DNA from: Actinomycetota bacterium
Lineage (GTDB): Bacteria > Actinomycetota > Thermoleophilia > Solirubrobacterales > Solirubrobacteraceae
Reading direction: 5' to 3'
Assembly (NCBI GenBank): GCA_005883215.1
Contig: VAYS01000007.1
Span: forward strand, 1-64,000
DNA: 64,000 nt
Part shown: piece by piece, positions 33,412 through 41,017 of the stretch
Layout of the letters: each line of letters starts with the position of its first letter
How positions within the stretch are numbered: position 1 is the stretch's first letter
Position numbers and translations under genes: made by a program
Notes under the pieces: generated by a model
The model's database searches: none
Told to the model about the DNA's origin: nothing
Seen by the model: only the letters and a program-made list of their open reading frames with translations

Positions 33412-34406
33412 CCGGCCAGCTCCCCGGCGGCCAGGGGGTGGCGCACGCCGGCCAGCTCCTCGCGGGCCAGCAGCGCGGCCCCCAGCACGCCGGCCTTGGG
33501 CCCCGAGCGGGCCAGACGGATCTCGGTGCGCGCTCCCACGCCGGGAAGCACGAAGCGCGCGGCCGCCTTCCGGGCCGGGTCCAGCAGCAGCTCGCCGGCG
33601 GCCGAGACCCCGCCACCGATCGCCACCACGTCGGGATCGAAGGTGTTGATCACGTTGGCGATGCCCACCCCCAGGCGGCCGCCCAGCGTGGCCAGCGCGG
33701 CGCACGCGTGCTCGTCGCCGGCCTGGGCGGCGCTCACGCAGTCGGGTCCGGCCACCGGCTTGCCCTGCGCGCGCAGGCGCCCAAGCGCCGATTCAGGGTG
33801 CTGCGTGGCGCTGCTCTCGGCCAGCTCGTCCAGGGCCCGCCCGGCGGCTAGGCGCTCGAGCGACCCCGGCTGGGGGAAGTGCTCGGCGTGAGCCGGCGCT
33901 CCGTCCTGCAGCGCGGCTCCGATCAGCGTGTGGCCGAGCTCGCCCGCGGCGCCGGTGGAGCCGCGGTAGATGCGCCCGCCGATGACGATCCCGCCGCCCA
34001 CCCCGGTGCCCAGGGTGAGCATGACCAGATTGGCCACCTCGAGCTCGGCTCCGCCGCCGTGGGCCTCGGCCAGCGCCGCGCAGGTGGCGTCGTTGTCGAC
34101 AAGCACCGGCACGTCCACCCGCTCCTGCATCACCGAACGCAGCGCGACGTCCTGCAGCGGGACGTTGACGCTGGAGCGCACGCGGCCGGTGGAGAACTCG
34201 ATCACCGAGGGGATCCCGATCCCCACCGCATCGCCGCCATGGGTTCGCAGCGCGTCCTGCACGGCGACCGTGAGCTGTTCGATCAGCTGGTCGGCGCCGG
34301 CGTGCTCGGTGGGATGAAGCGTGGGCTCGGTCAGCTCGCCGTCGCGCAGGGCGGCGACGGACACCTTGGTGCCGCCCACGTCCACGCCGATCAACCGCTC
34401 GGACAC
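33408..34406 (-). CDS. glk: ROK-family glucokinase-like sugar kinase
   Basis: A 332-residue ROK kinase that probably phosphorylates glucose released by the GH15 enzyme. The phosphate-1 loop is 'IGVDVGGTKVSVAAL', the catalytic Asp is in 'VPVLVDNDATCAALAEAHGG', and phosphate-2 is 'LGTGVGGGIVIGGRIYRG'; the glucose-binding Glu-His are in 'GAAGELGHT'. Odd: the usual ROK zinc motif Cys-x-Cys-Gly-x-x-Gly-Cys-x-Glu is replaced by 'HAEHFPQPGSLE', leaving only the Gly and Glu, so this enzyme lacks the structural zinc cysteines. First kinase of the sugar-catabolic run, coupled to rpiB. Confidence 0.92.
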   Translation of the reverse strand: MSERLIGVDVGGTKVSVAALRDGELTEPTLHPTEHAGADQLIEQLTVAVQDALRTHGGDAVGIGIPSVIEFSTGRVRSSVNVPLQDVALRSVMQERVDVPVLVDNDATCAALAEAHGGGAELEVANLVMLTLGTGVGGGIVIGGRIYRGSTGAAGELGHTLIGAALQDGAPAHAEHFPQPGSLERLAAGRALDELAESSATQHPESALGRLRAQGKPVAGPDCVSAAQAGDEHACAALATLGGRLGVGIANVINTFDPDVVAIGGGVSAAGELLLDPARKAAARFVLPGVGARTEIRLARSGPKAGVLGAALLAREELAGVRHPLAAGELAG

Positions 34407-34461
34407 TCTCTGCCGAAGCCTTGCACGTCTGCGCGTGCGGCGGGGCGCGCGGGCGCGCGGG

Positions 34462-35424
34462 CTAGCGAGCGAGCGCCGAGATCAGTTCCGGGAGACCGTC
34501 GGGCGGGGTGATCGGGGTGAGCACGAAGGTCCGGATGCCCGCGGCGGCGAAGGCATCCAGGCGGGCGCGCTGCTCGGCGGGCGCTCCGAAGATGAAGATC
34601 TCCCGGATCAGGTCCTCGGGGGCCAGCTCCAGCGCGCGGGCGCGGTCGCCGTCACGCCAGGCCGAGACCATCTCCTCGATCCGCTCGCCCCACCCCAGCC
34701 AGCGAAAGAACCGCTCATAGACGGGGACCGTGGCGTAGGCGGCGAACATGAAGCGGGCCGTACCCAGCCCCTGCTCGACCGGCTGGGGGATGCAGAAGAA
34801 GCGGCAGACGACGTCGACCGAGCCCGGCGGCTTGCCGGCGCGCGACTCGCCGGCGCGGATGTGCGCGGTGACGCGCTCGGTCGCCGAGAGAGGCAGGAAG
34901 TTCACGAACGCGCCGTCGCCTATCTCGCCGGCCAGCCCGAGCATGCGCTCGCGCAGGGCGGCCAGGTAGATCGGCACGGGTCGGGCCGGGGCCTGCTCGA
35001 GGCGAAAGCCGCCCGGGCCGCGCTCGCCGGCGAGCACCGGGCGCAGGGCCTGCACGGTCTCGCGCACGCGCGTGAGCGGGCGCTCGAACGGCACGCCGTT
35101 CCAGCGCTCGACGATCACGTTCGAGGAGGCGCCGAGCCCGAGCACGAACCGCCCCCGGCTGGCGTCGGACAGCGCCGCGGCGTGCTGGGCGAGCACCGCC
35201 GGTCCCCGGGTGAAGACATTGACGATGCCGGTGCCCAGGCGCACCCGCTCGGTCCAGGCCGCGGCCAGGGCCAGGGGGGTAAACCCATCGGGCCCGGCGG
35301 TGTCGCCGGTCCACAGGTCGTCGTAGCCGGCCTCCTCGGCGCGCCGGATGAGCGCTTCGGAGTCGGCCAGAGCCACCCCCGGGAACGGGAGCGTGAGGCC
35401 CCAGCGCACGCCCTCGTCGCTCAT
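34462..35424 (-). CDS. LLM-class (F420-dependent type) oxidoreductase
   Basis: A 320-residue luciferase-like monooxygenase-fold protein. Starting 'VRWGLTLPFPGVALADSEALIRRAEEAGYDDLW' in part, it shows the (beta/alpha)8 pattern of F420-dependent enzymes: 'TGIVNVFTRGPAVLAQHAAAL', 'FVLGLGASSNVIVERWNG' and 'RPVPIYLAALRERMLGLAGEIGDG'. In actinobacteria most such proteins use F420, but flavin cannot be excluded. Substrate unknown. It is 55 bases upstream of glk in the same direction, so it may be the first gene of the sugar operon, although nothing links it to sugars; F420-dependent glucose-6-phosphate dehydrogenase is a related fold but this sequence does not look like FGD. Confidence 0.88.
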   Translation of the reverse strand: MSDEGVRWGLTLPFPGVALADSEALIRRAEEAGYDDLWTGDTAGPDGFTPLALAAAWTERVRLGTGIVNVFTRGPAVLAQHAAALSDASRGRFVLGLGASSNVIVERWNGVPFERPLTRVRETVQALRPVLAGERGPGGFRLEQAPARPVPIYLAALRERMLGLAGEIGDGAFVNFLPLSATERVTAHIRAGESRAGKPPGSVDVVCRFFCIPQPVEQGLGTARFMFAAYATVPVYERFFRWLGWGERIEEMVSAWRDGDRARALELAPEDLIREIFIFGAPAEQRARLDAFAAAGIRTFVLTPITPPDGLPELISALAR

Positions 35425-35483
35425 GCGCGGGCAAACTACCTCAGGCCGCTCACCGGTAGCTCAACCGGGCGCCGCGGACCTCG

Positions 35484-35489
35484 TATACG
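35484..35489 (+). promoter_or_regulatory. Possible -10 element before the 35502 membrane protein gene
   Basis: TATACG lies 12 bases before the ATG at 35502 in the gap between two divergent genes. No clear -35 sequence is visible 16-18 bases upstream. The same TATAC core precedes the RlpA-like gene and the methyltransferase at 58284. Confidence 0.3.
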
Positions 35490-35501
35490 CTGGGCGCCGG
35501 C

Positions 35502-35954
35502 ATGGAGCTGTCGCGGGTTTCGCGTTCGGAGCTGATCGCCATCGCCGGGGGCATCCTGCTCGGGGTTGGGGTGTTCCTCGCCTGGTATAAGACCACCGGT
35601 CAGAACGGGACGATCGGGGGCAAGCACGGCACGTTTACCGCCTGGGACGTGCACCCCATCCTGCGCTTCCTGTTCCTGGCCGGCGCGGCCGCCCCGCTGA
35701 TCCTCACCTGGATCATCGTGCGGGGGTATGCGCTGTCGTGGCCGCGCGGAGAGATGACCGCGGTGGTGGCGGTCGCCGCGCTGGGACTGCTGGTCTACAA
35801 CGCCCTCATCACCCGACCGGGGACACCCCGCAGCCTGATCACGGTGCAATACGGCTTCTACGTCGCGCTCGCCGGCAGCATCCTGATGCTGGTGGGGGCG
35901 GCTACGCGCTCGTCGGAGACCGGGCGGACCCGCAAGCCACCGGGCACGCTGTGA
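35502..35954 (+). CDS. Four-helix membrane protein of unknown function
   Basis: A 150-residue protein with four hydrophobic segments: about residues 10-27, 52-71, 84-101 and 112-132. The first loop is polar ('YKTTGQNGTIGGKHGTFTAWD') and should face outside if the N-terminus is inside; the C-terminal tail 'RSSETGRTRKPPGTL' is basic and cytoplasmic. I do not recognise the family. The gene overlaps the start of glpX by four bases (GTGA), so it is translationally coupled to the gluconeogenic phosphatase gene, but the coupling alone does not define a function. Confidence 0.8.
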   Translation: MELSRVSRSELIAIAGGILLGVGVFLAWYKTTGQNGTIGGKHGTFTAWDVHPILRFLFLAGAAAPLILTWIIVRGYALSWPRGEMTAVVAVAALGLLVYNALITRPGTPRSLITVQYGFYVALAGSILMLVGAATRSSETGRTRKPPGTL

Positions 35955-37008
35955 GCGCGTCCGACGCCGTCCGCTCCGCCGAGACTCCTGAGCGCCGGTC
36001 CGAGGAGCGAACCCGCCGCCGCACCGACCACCCGGACCGTAACCTCGCGCTCGAGTTGGTGCGCGTTACCGAGTACGCCGCCTGGCCGCGGCGCGGATGG
36101 TGGGAATGGGGGACAAGGAGGGTGCCGACCAGGCGGCGGTGGACGCCATGCGGCTGATGCTCGACACGGTGCGCATGGACGGGGTGGTGGTGATCGGCGA
36201 GGGGGAGAAGGACGAGGCCCCGATGCTCTACAACGGCGAGAACATCGGTGACGGCTCCCCGCCCGCGGTCGACATCGCCGTCGATCCGTTGGAGGGAACC
36301 ACCCTGGCCGCCAAGGGGATGCCGCGAGCGCTGGCGGTCATCGCCCTGTCCGAGCGGGGCACGATGTTCGACCCCGGCCCGTGCGTGTACATGGAGAAGA
36401 TCGCGGGCGCCCGGGACATCGCCGACCTGCTCGACCTCGATCGCCCGCTGGGGGAGACGGTCCGCCTGATCGCCGAGCGCCGCGGCCGCGACGTGCGTGA
36501 CGTGATGGTGGTGATGCTCGACCGCGACCGTCACCACGATGCGATCGACGAGATCCGCCAGTCCGGCGCGCGCATCCAGCTGATCCCGCACGGCGACGTC
36601 TCGGCCGCCCTGCTCGCGGTCTCGGACAATTCTCCGGTGGACATCCTGTGGGGCGTCGGGGGCACGCCCGAGGGCGTGATCTCGGCGGCCGCCGTCAAGT
36701 GCATCGGTGGTCAGCTGCTCGGCCGTCTGTGGCCCCGCGACGAGGCCGAGCGCCAGGCGGCCCTGGACGCGGGGTACGACCTCGAGCGCGTGCTGTCGGC
36801 CGACGAGCTGGTCGCCGGCGAGAACTGCTTCTTCTCGGCCACCGGCGTGACCGACGGCGACGTGCTCCAGGGGGTGCGCTACGTGGGCACCGGCGGAGCG
36901 ACCACCGACTCGCTGGTGATGCGCTCGCGCTCGGGGACGGTGCGCCGGGTACAGGCAACGCACGACCGGGCCAAGCTGCGCGCCATCACCGGCGGGCGCA
37001 CCGGCTGA
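35951..37008 (+). CDS. glpX: Class II fructose-1,6-bisphosphatase GlpX, frame broken near position 36082
   Basis: Reads as a 352-residue GlpX if one base is added. Bases 35951-36082 encode an N-terminus ending 'HPDRNLALELVRVTEYAA', the first helix of GlpX; from 36097 the next frame continues 'MVGMGDKEGADQAAVDAMR' without a break in homology. Restoring one C in 'GCCGCC(C)TGG' gives the family sequence 'YAALAAARMVGMGDK'. The catalytic part is intact: 'VVIGEGEKDEAPMLYNGE' and 'IAVDPLEGTTLAAKG' bind metal and substrate. GlpX removes the 1-phosphate of fructose-1,6-bisphosphate in gluconeogenesis. GTG 35951 overlaps the upstream gene by four bases. ATG 36097 could serve as an internal start, but it would lose the first helix and has no ribosome site. 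Confidence 0.88.
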
Positions 37009-37027
37009 GCGGGCCCAGTCACCCCGC

Positions 37028-37780
37028 TCAGGAGGAGCCGACCGGGCGGTGTCCCGGCGGAGTGCCGCGGGGCGCCTCGGGCGGGCGGCGCTCGGGGGCG
37101 GGCGGTGGCACCCAGCGCCCCACCCGGGACTCGGCCAGGTCCAGGCGCCGCAGCGAGCGCAGGAAGCCGTGGGTGACGACCACGTGGATGGGCGACTGGG
37201 TGTGGCGGTAGACCCAGCGTCCGATCCCCGATGCGATCGCTGGATAGAAGTTGGCCACCTCGACCTCGATGTGCACGCGCGCCTGCCCCGGGGCGGGGGG
37301 CGGGCAGCGGCGCACGTCGATCTGCAGGTACCCCTCGCCGCGGCGGTTGCGCGCCACCAGCACCCCCTTCTCGATGTGCCAGCGCACGATCCCCCGCTCA
37401 GGGCTCATCTCGTACTCCGGCGCCCGGAAGGAGAGCAGCACCAGGGGCCGCGCGATGAACACCACGTGGCGCCCGCGGCGGCTGTAGACCACGCGGATCG
37501 CGCCCAGCGTACAGCGCGCCAGGAAGCGCCAGTAGGTCCGGGCCAGGCGCTCCAGGTGCATCGGCGACCAGATCCGGGCCAGCGTCTCCTCGGGCACGGT
37601 CAGCTCGGCCGCCTGCACCGAGCGCACCGCGCACGAGTCGGTGATCTCGGTCGAGTCGTAGGGGTCGGAGATCTCGGCCCGGATCCCGGCGCTGCGGCGC
37701 CGGATCAGGCGGCGCCCGAGGGCGGCCAGGCCGACGAGCAGGGAGACCAGGGGGGCGAGCAGGATCAGCGGGCGTCGCAT
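37028..37780 (-). CDS. Conserved-looking membrane-anchored protein of unknown function
   Basis: A 250-residue protein with one N-terminal hydrophobic helix (about residues 4-24) followed by basic Arg residues ('RRLIRRRSAG'), so the rest should stay in the cytoplasm or face out depending on topology. The body has an alternating beta-strand pattern ('LLSFRAPEYEMSPERGIVRWHIEKGVLVARN' in part 'YEMSPERGIVRWHIEKGVLV') and ends in a Pro-rich tail. I do not recognise a family. It sits 13 bases upstream of moeA in the same direction and is convergent with glpX. Confidence 0.72.
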   Translation of the reverse strand: MRRPLILLAPLVSLLVGLAALGRRLIRRRSAGIRAEISDPYDSTEITDSCAVRSVQAAELTVPEETLARIWSPMHLERLARTYWRFLARCTLGAIRVVYSRRGRHVVFIARPLVLLSFRAPEYEMSPERGIVRWHIEKGVLVARNRRGEGYLQIDVRRCPPPAPGQARVHIEVEVANFYPAIASGIGRWVYRHTQSPIHVVVTHGFLRSLRRLDLAESRVGRWVPPPAPERRPPEAPRGTPPGHRPVGSS

Positions 37781-37793
37781 CGCTGGGTCGAGC

Positions 37794-38993
37794 CTAGATC
37801 AGCTCGATGGTCACCGGCTCGCCGGCGGGTAGCTCGCCCTCGCCCGCGGGGATCAGCGCCAGCCCGTCGGCGTCGAGCATCGAGCTGAGGATGTGCGAGC
37901 CCTGGGCGCCGGTGGGCACCGCGCGCGGCCCCGAGCGCTCGTGGACGAGGCGGACCCGTATCGCCTCATCTCGCGCGCGGCGGCGGGGGACGGCGGTGCC
38001 GAGGCGAGCGGGGACGGTCCGGTACAGCGGCCAGGCGCCCTGCAGGCGGGCCAGCGCGGGGCGCACCAGCAGCAGGAAGGTGACCAGCGCCGAGACCGGA
38101 TTGCCGGGCAGGCCGAAGCACAGCTGCCGGCCGCGCGTCCCGAACCACGTCGGCTTGCCCGGTCGCAGGGCGATGCCCCAGAAGATCTCGCTGACGCCGA
38201 TGCGCTCGAGCGCCGGCCTGACGTGGTCGTGCGCGCCCACCGACACGCCGCCGCTGGCCAGGACCACGTCGGCGGCGCCGAGGGCGTCGTCCAGAGCCGC
38301 GACGGTGGCCGCCGGGCTGTCGCCCACGTGGCGGGTGAGGACGACCTCGGCGCCGCCCCGGGCGGCCAGGCCGGCGAGGGCGATGCGGTTGGAGTCGTAG
38401 ATCTGGCCCGGGCCCAGCACCTGACCCGGCGCCACCAGCTCGTCCCCGGTGGCCACCAGGGCCAGGCGCGGGCGCCGGGCACAGTGGACCCGGGCGGCAC
38501 CCGCGCCGGCGGCCAGTCCCAGCTCGACGGGCCCCAGACGTCGGCCGCCGGCGAGCACCCGCGAGCCCGCGCGCACGTCCTCGCCCGCGCGACGGACGTT
38601 GCGCCCCGGGGCGACCTCCAGCCGGGGGATGACCGCGCCCTCGCGGACCTCGGCCCGCTCGAGCTCGAGCACCGCGTCGGCGCCCTGGGGCAGTGCTGCC
38701 CCGGTGGAGATGGCCATCGCCTCCTCGGCGCCCAGGGGACCGACCGCCGGTGCCCCCGCGCGCGCCTCGCCGGCCAGCACGAGTCGGCGCCCGGCCGTTC
38801 CCGCCCGCAGCGCAAAGCCGTCCATCGCGCTGTTGTCGAACCCGGGAACGTCGGCGGCGGCGTGCACCGGCTCGGCCAGCACCCGCCCGAGCGCGTCCTG
38901 CAGCGCGATCGCCTCGGCCGCGAGCGGGCGGCTGGCGGCCAGGACCTGCGCCCGCGCGCGGGCCAGCGGGGTGAGGACCTGGGCCACCGGCAC
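37794..38993 (-). CDS. moeA: Molybdopterin molybdotransferase MoeA
   Basis: A 399-residue MoeA, which inserts molybdate into adenylylated molybdopterin. Domain blocks: 'AIALQDALGRVLAEPVHAAADVPGFDNSAMDGFA' in part 'PGFDNSAMDGFALR', 'AISTGAALPQGADAV', 'VALVATGDELVAPGQ'-type 'LALVATGDELVAPGQVL', 'ASGGVSVGAHDHVRPAL', 'PGKPTWFGTRG' and 'CFGLPGNPVSALVTFLLLV'. I chose GTG 38993 rather than ATG 39056 because the latter overlaps the divergent gene's ATG and adds Arg/Pro-rich sequence without homology. It lies downstream of the 37780 gene's start, 13 bases from it. Other Mo-cofactor genes are not in the window. Confidence 0.94.
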   Translation of the reverse strand: MPVAQVLTPLARARAQVLAASRPLAAEAIALQDALGRVLAEPVHAAADVPGFDNSAMDGFALRAGTAGRRLVLAGEARAGAPAVGPLGAEEAMAISTGAALPQGADAVLELERAEVREGAVIPRLEVAPGRNVRRAGEDVRAGSRVLAGGRRLGPVELGLAAGAGAARVHCARRPRLALVATGDELVAPGQVLGPGQIYDSNRIALAGLAARGGAEVVLTRHVGDSPAATVAALDDALGAADVVLASGGVSVGAHDHVRPALERIGVSEIFWGIALRPGKPTWFGTRGRQLCFGLPGNPVSALVTFLLLVRPALARLQGAWPLYRTVPARLGTAVPRRRARDEAIRVRLVHERSGPRAVPTGAQGSHILSSMLDADGLALIPAGEGELPAGEPVTIELI

Positions 38994-39054
38994 ATCATCG
39001 CGCTCGGCGGGCCGCGGCGGACGGCGTCCTGGCCCGCTGGTATCAAGGCCCCGC

Positions 39055-40005
39055 ATGACCGACCTCAGGCCCGCCAGTCCGCCGCGCCCGCTGGCCGACG
39101 CTCCGGTGGAGTCCCTGCGCGCCCAGTCCGAGGAGCTGGCCAAGGCGTGGCTGGGGGCGCTGATCGCGGCGGCGCCGCTGGCCCGGGCGGCGCGGATACC
39201 GCTAGCCGAGCTGGCCACCGCCGCACCGCGCCTGTGCCAGCTCGCCGCGGAGGCGCTGGAGTCAGATGGGGCGCTCGAACGCCTGCGCCACGAGGAGGTC
39301 GTCGCCGCCGCCGGGCGCCTGGCCGGGGTCGTCGCGGCCGCCGAGGTGCCCGCCGCCGTCGAGGCGCTGGGTGCCGTGCTGTGGTCGGCGGCGCTGGAGG
39401 CGATGCCGCGGCCCTCGGCCGCGGCGGTGGCCGACCTCGCCCGGCGACTGGCCCGCATCTGCGCGGTCATCGCCGCCGGGGCGCTGGCCGACGCCCCCGC
39501 GCCCGCGCCGGCGCGCCGATCGTGGGAGGGCGCGCCAAGTGTGCGCGATCTGCGGCGGGCTTCGGAGCCGATCGAGCGGGCGCTGTCCGGGCGGGCCGAG
39601 GAGGGGACGCCGTTTGCCGCCCTGCTGGTCGAAGTGGACGGGCTCGAGCGCCTGGTGCACGCCGAGAGCCCGAGCGTGTTGGCGGGCGCGATCGAGTCCG
39701 TCAGGGGGGCGATCTCGGCCGCGGTCGGGACGGCGGAGGTGGCGGAAACCGGTGGTCTGGGGCGCTACTGGATTCTCAGCCCGGCCACCGAGCGGGCCGC
39801 CGCCCACGCCCTGGCGCTCGGTATCGCCGAGGCGGTGGGCGGCGCGGCGTCTCATCGGGGCACGCCGCTGACCGTGTCGATCGGCTACGCCCTCTATCCC
39901 GAGGACGGCGAAGGCGGTGACCGCCTGGCCGAGCGCGCCGAGCAGCGCATGTTCGCCGCCCGGGCCTCGGGCCTGGCACTGGCGCCCGCAGGCGACGAAA
40001 GCTGA
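39055..40005 (+). CDS. Protein with degenerate GGDEF domain
   Basis: A 316-residue soluble protein. Residues about 1-160 are Ala-rich helices of unknown fold. Residues about 180-310 match a GGDEF domain by order and spacing: 'FAALLVEVDGLERL' (usually FAVLLLDIDGFK), 'GGLGRYWILSP' in place of Gly-Gly-Asp-Glu-Phe, 'LTVSIGYALYPEDGEGGDRL' and 'AEQRMFAARASG'. The signature acidic residues and the metal-binding Asp in the first strand are changed (Glu-Val-Asp), so it should not make cyclic di-GMP and may instead bind a ligand or partner. It is divergent from moeA and ends 11 bases before the convergent RlpA-like gene. Confidence 0.75.
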   Translation: MTDLRPASPPRPLADAPVESLRAQSEELAKAWLGALIAAAPLARAARIPLAELATAAPRLCQLAAEALESDGALERLRHEEVVAAAGRLAGVVAAAEVPAAVEALGAVLWSAALEAMPRPSAAAVADLARRLARICAVIAAGALADAPAPAPARRSWEGAPSVRDLRRASEPIERALSGRAEEGTPFAALLVEVDGLERLVHAESPSVLAGAIESVRGAISAAVGTAEVAETGGLGRYWILSPATERAAAHALALGIAEAVGGAASHRGTPLTVSIGYALYPEDGEGGDRLAERAEQRMFAARASGLALAPAGDES

Positions 40006-40015
40006 CCGTTGAGGC

Positions 40016-40780
40016 TCAGCGGTGCCGGTGGTGGTGGCGCCGGCTGTGGCGCGCGACGCGGGCGCGCACCGTGGTGGGCAGCGGGCTGAGCGCTCCGATC
40101 CAGTCGCGCCCGTCGAAGCCCAGCGCCTGGGCCGCGGCCTGGGTCAGGTCCCACGACGCCGACGTGTAGGGACCGCGGTCGACCACGGGTACGGTCACCG
40201 CGCGCCCCCGGTAGTAGATCTCCACGCGCGTGCCGCAGGGCAGCGTGCGGTGCGCCACGCCCATCAGCGCAGGGGTAAACGCCTGGCCGCACGCCGTCTT
40301 CTCGCCCGAGAAGCGCGGCCCGAACCAGGTGGCGAGCGACGGCTGATAGGCGACAGTGGCGCCGGTCAGCGCGGGACCGCCGGAGGTGGCCTGGGCGCGC
40401 AGCAGGTAGTGGCCGATGCGCGGGGCGCGCCAGCGGATGCTGAACGCGCCGTGGTCATCGGCGCTCGCGGTGGCGATGGCCGACCACCCGGTCAGCCCGG
40501 GTCCGGAGGCTTCGACGCTAACCGTGGCCCCCGAGCCGCCGTCGAACGAGCCCCCGAAACGGGCGCTCTGGCCGACGTATACCCCGGCCGGTCCGTAGAG
40601 GCCTCCGCTGGTGGGCTCGCCCGCGGTCGTGCCGCCGGTGGGGCCCGGGGCGGCCGAGCCCCCCGTCGAGCCAGGGGCGGTGGCACCGCCGGGGGCGGGC
40701 GCTTGGGCCGAGGCATTCGCGGCCGTGCCGATCAGGCATAGCACGCAGCCGGCCAGCAGCTTTGCTGTACGGGTCCTCAT
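40016..40780 (-). CDS. Secreted RlpA-like protein (double-psi beta-barrel) with N-terminal Ig-like part
   Basis: A 254-residue exported protein. After a signal peptide ('LLAGCVLCLIGTAANASA') comes a Gly/Pro/Thr-rich linker (about 27-62), a beta-type domain (about 65-145, 'SARFGGSFDGGSGATVSVEA') and a C-terminal double-psi beta-barrel like RlpA: 'ATWFGPRFSGEKTACGQAF', 'GVAHRTLPCGTRVEI', 'VPVVDRGPYTSASWDLTQAAAQALGF'. RlpA in some bacteria is a lytic transglycosylase of naked glycan; others lack activity. Here the Asp of 'VVDRGPY' is kept. The His/Arg-rich C-terminus 'HSRRHHHRHR' is odd. The gene is preceded by a cyclic di-AMP riboswitch, which fits cell-wall hydrolases of actinobacteria. Confidence 0.88.
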   Translation of the reverse strand: MRTRTAKLLAGCVLCLIGTAANASAQAPAPGGATAPGSTGGSAAPGPTGGTTAGEPTSGGLYGPAGVYVGQSARFGGSFDGGSGATVSVEASGPGLTGWSAIATASADDHGAFSIRWRAPRIGHYLLRAQATSGGPALTGATVAYQPSLATWFGPRFSGEKTACGQAFTPALMGVAHRTLPCGTRVEIYYRGRAVTVPVVDRGPYTSASWDLTQAAAQALGFDGRDWIGALSPLPTTVRARVARHSRRHHHRHR

Positions 40781-40812
40781 GGGGCGTTGCGAACTGCGTC
40801 CCTTGCGAAACG

Positions 40813-40962
40813 GCGCTACGCCTACGGGGTGAGCTGACGGGCTCGCGCGATTTGCGCTACGGCCCAGGTGGACCGATTCGCCCCAGCGGGCGCCGGGTGG
40901 CGCTCGCATTGGGTCCCCCGCCCCGGTCCTGCGGGGCAGGGCCGGGCTCGGCGAGGGCGAGA
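40813..40962 (-). promoter_or_regulatory. Cyclic di-AMP riboswitch (ydaO/yuaA type)
   Basis: The leader of the RlpA-like gene contains the conserved ydaO blocks in order on the minus strand: 'CGCCGAGCCCGG' near 40955-40944, 'GGGGGACCCA' at about 40919-40910, 'GGGGCGAATCGG' at about 40883-40872, and near the 3' end 'GTCAGCTCACCCCGTAGGCG' (40838-40819), the most diagnostic part. Overall length of about 150 bases and distance of about 33 bases to the ATG match. Cyclic di-AMP binding usually turns expression off, so the wall protein would be made when cyclic di-AMP is low. The gap between riboswitch and ATG holds no other clear structure. Confidence 0.93.
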
Positions 40963-40968
40963 GTATAG
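40963..40968 (-). promoter_or_regulatory. -10 element of the riboswitch-controlled RlpA-like gene
   Basis: TATACT on the minus strand lies just upstream of the first riboswitch stem, so transcription would begin about 7 bases later, at the riboswitch edge. The -35 region shows no good match to TTGACA. Confidence 0.6.
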
Positions 40969-41017
40969 GCGATGCCTCGCCGGGCGCGCCTGGCCGCCGC
41001 GGCGCGGTGGTCGCCGG

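Noticed and set aside
34462-35424. F420-dependent glucose-6-phosphate dehydrogenase (Fgd) next to glk
   Set aside because: Same fold and attractive context, but the sequence lacks the close resemblance expected of Fgd, so only the LLM family is claimed.
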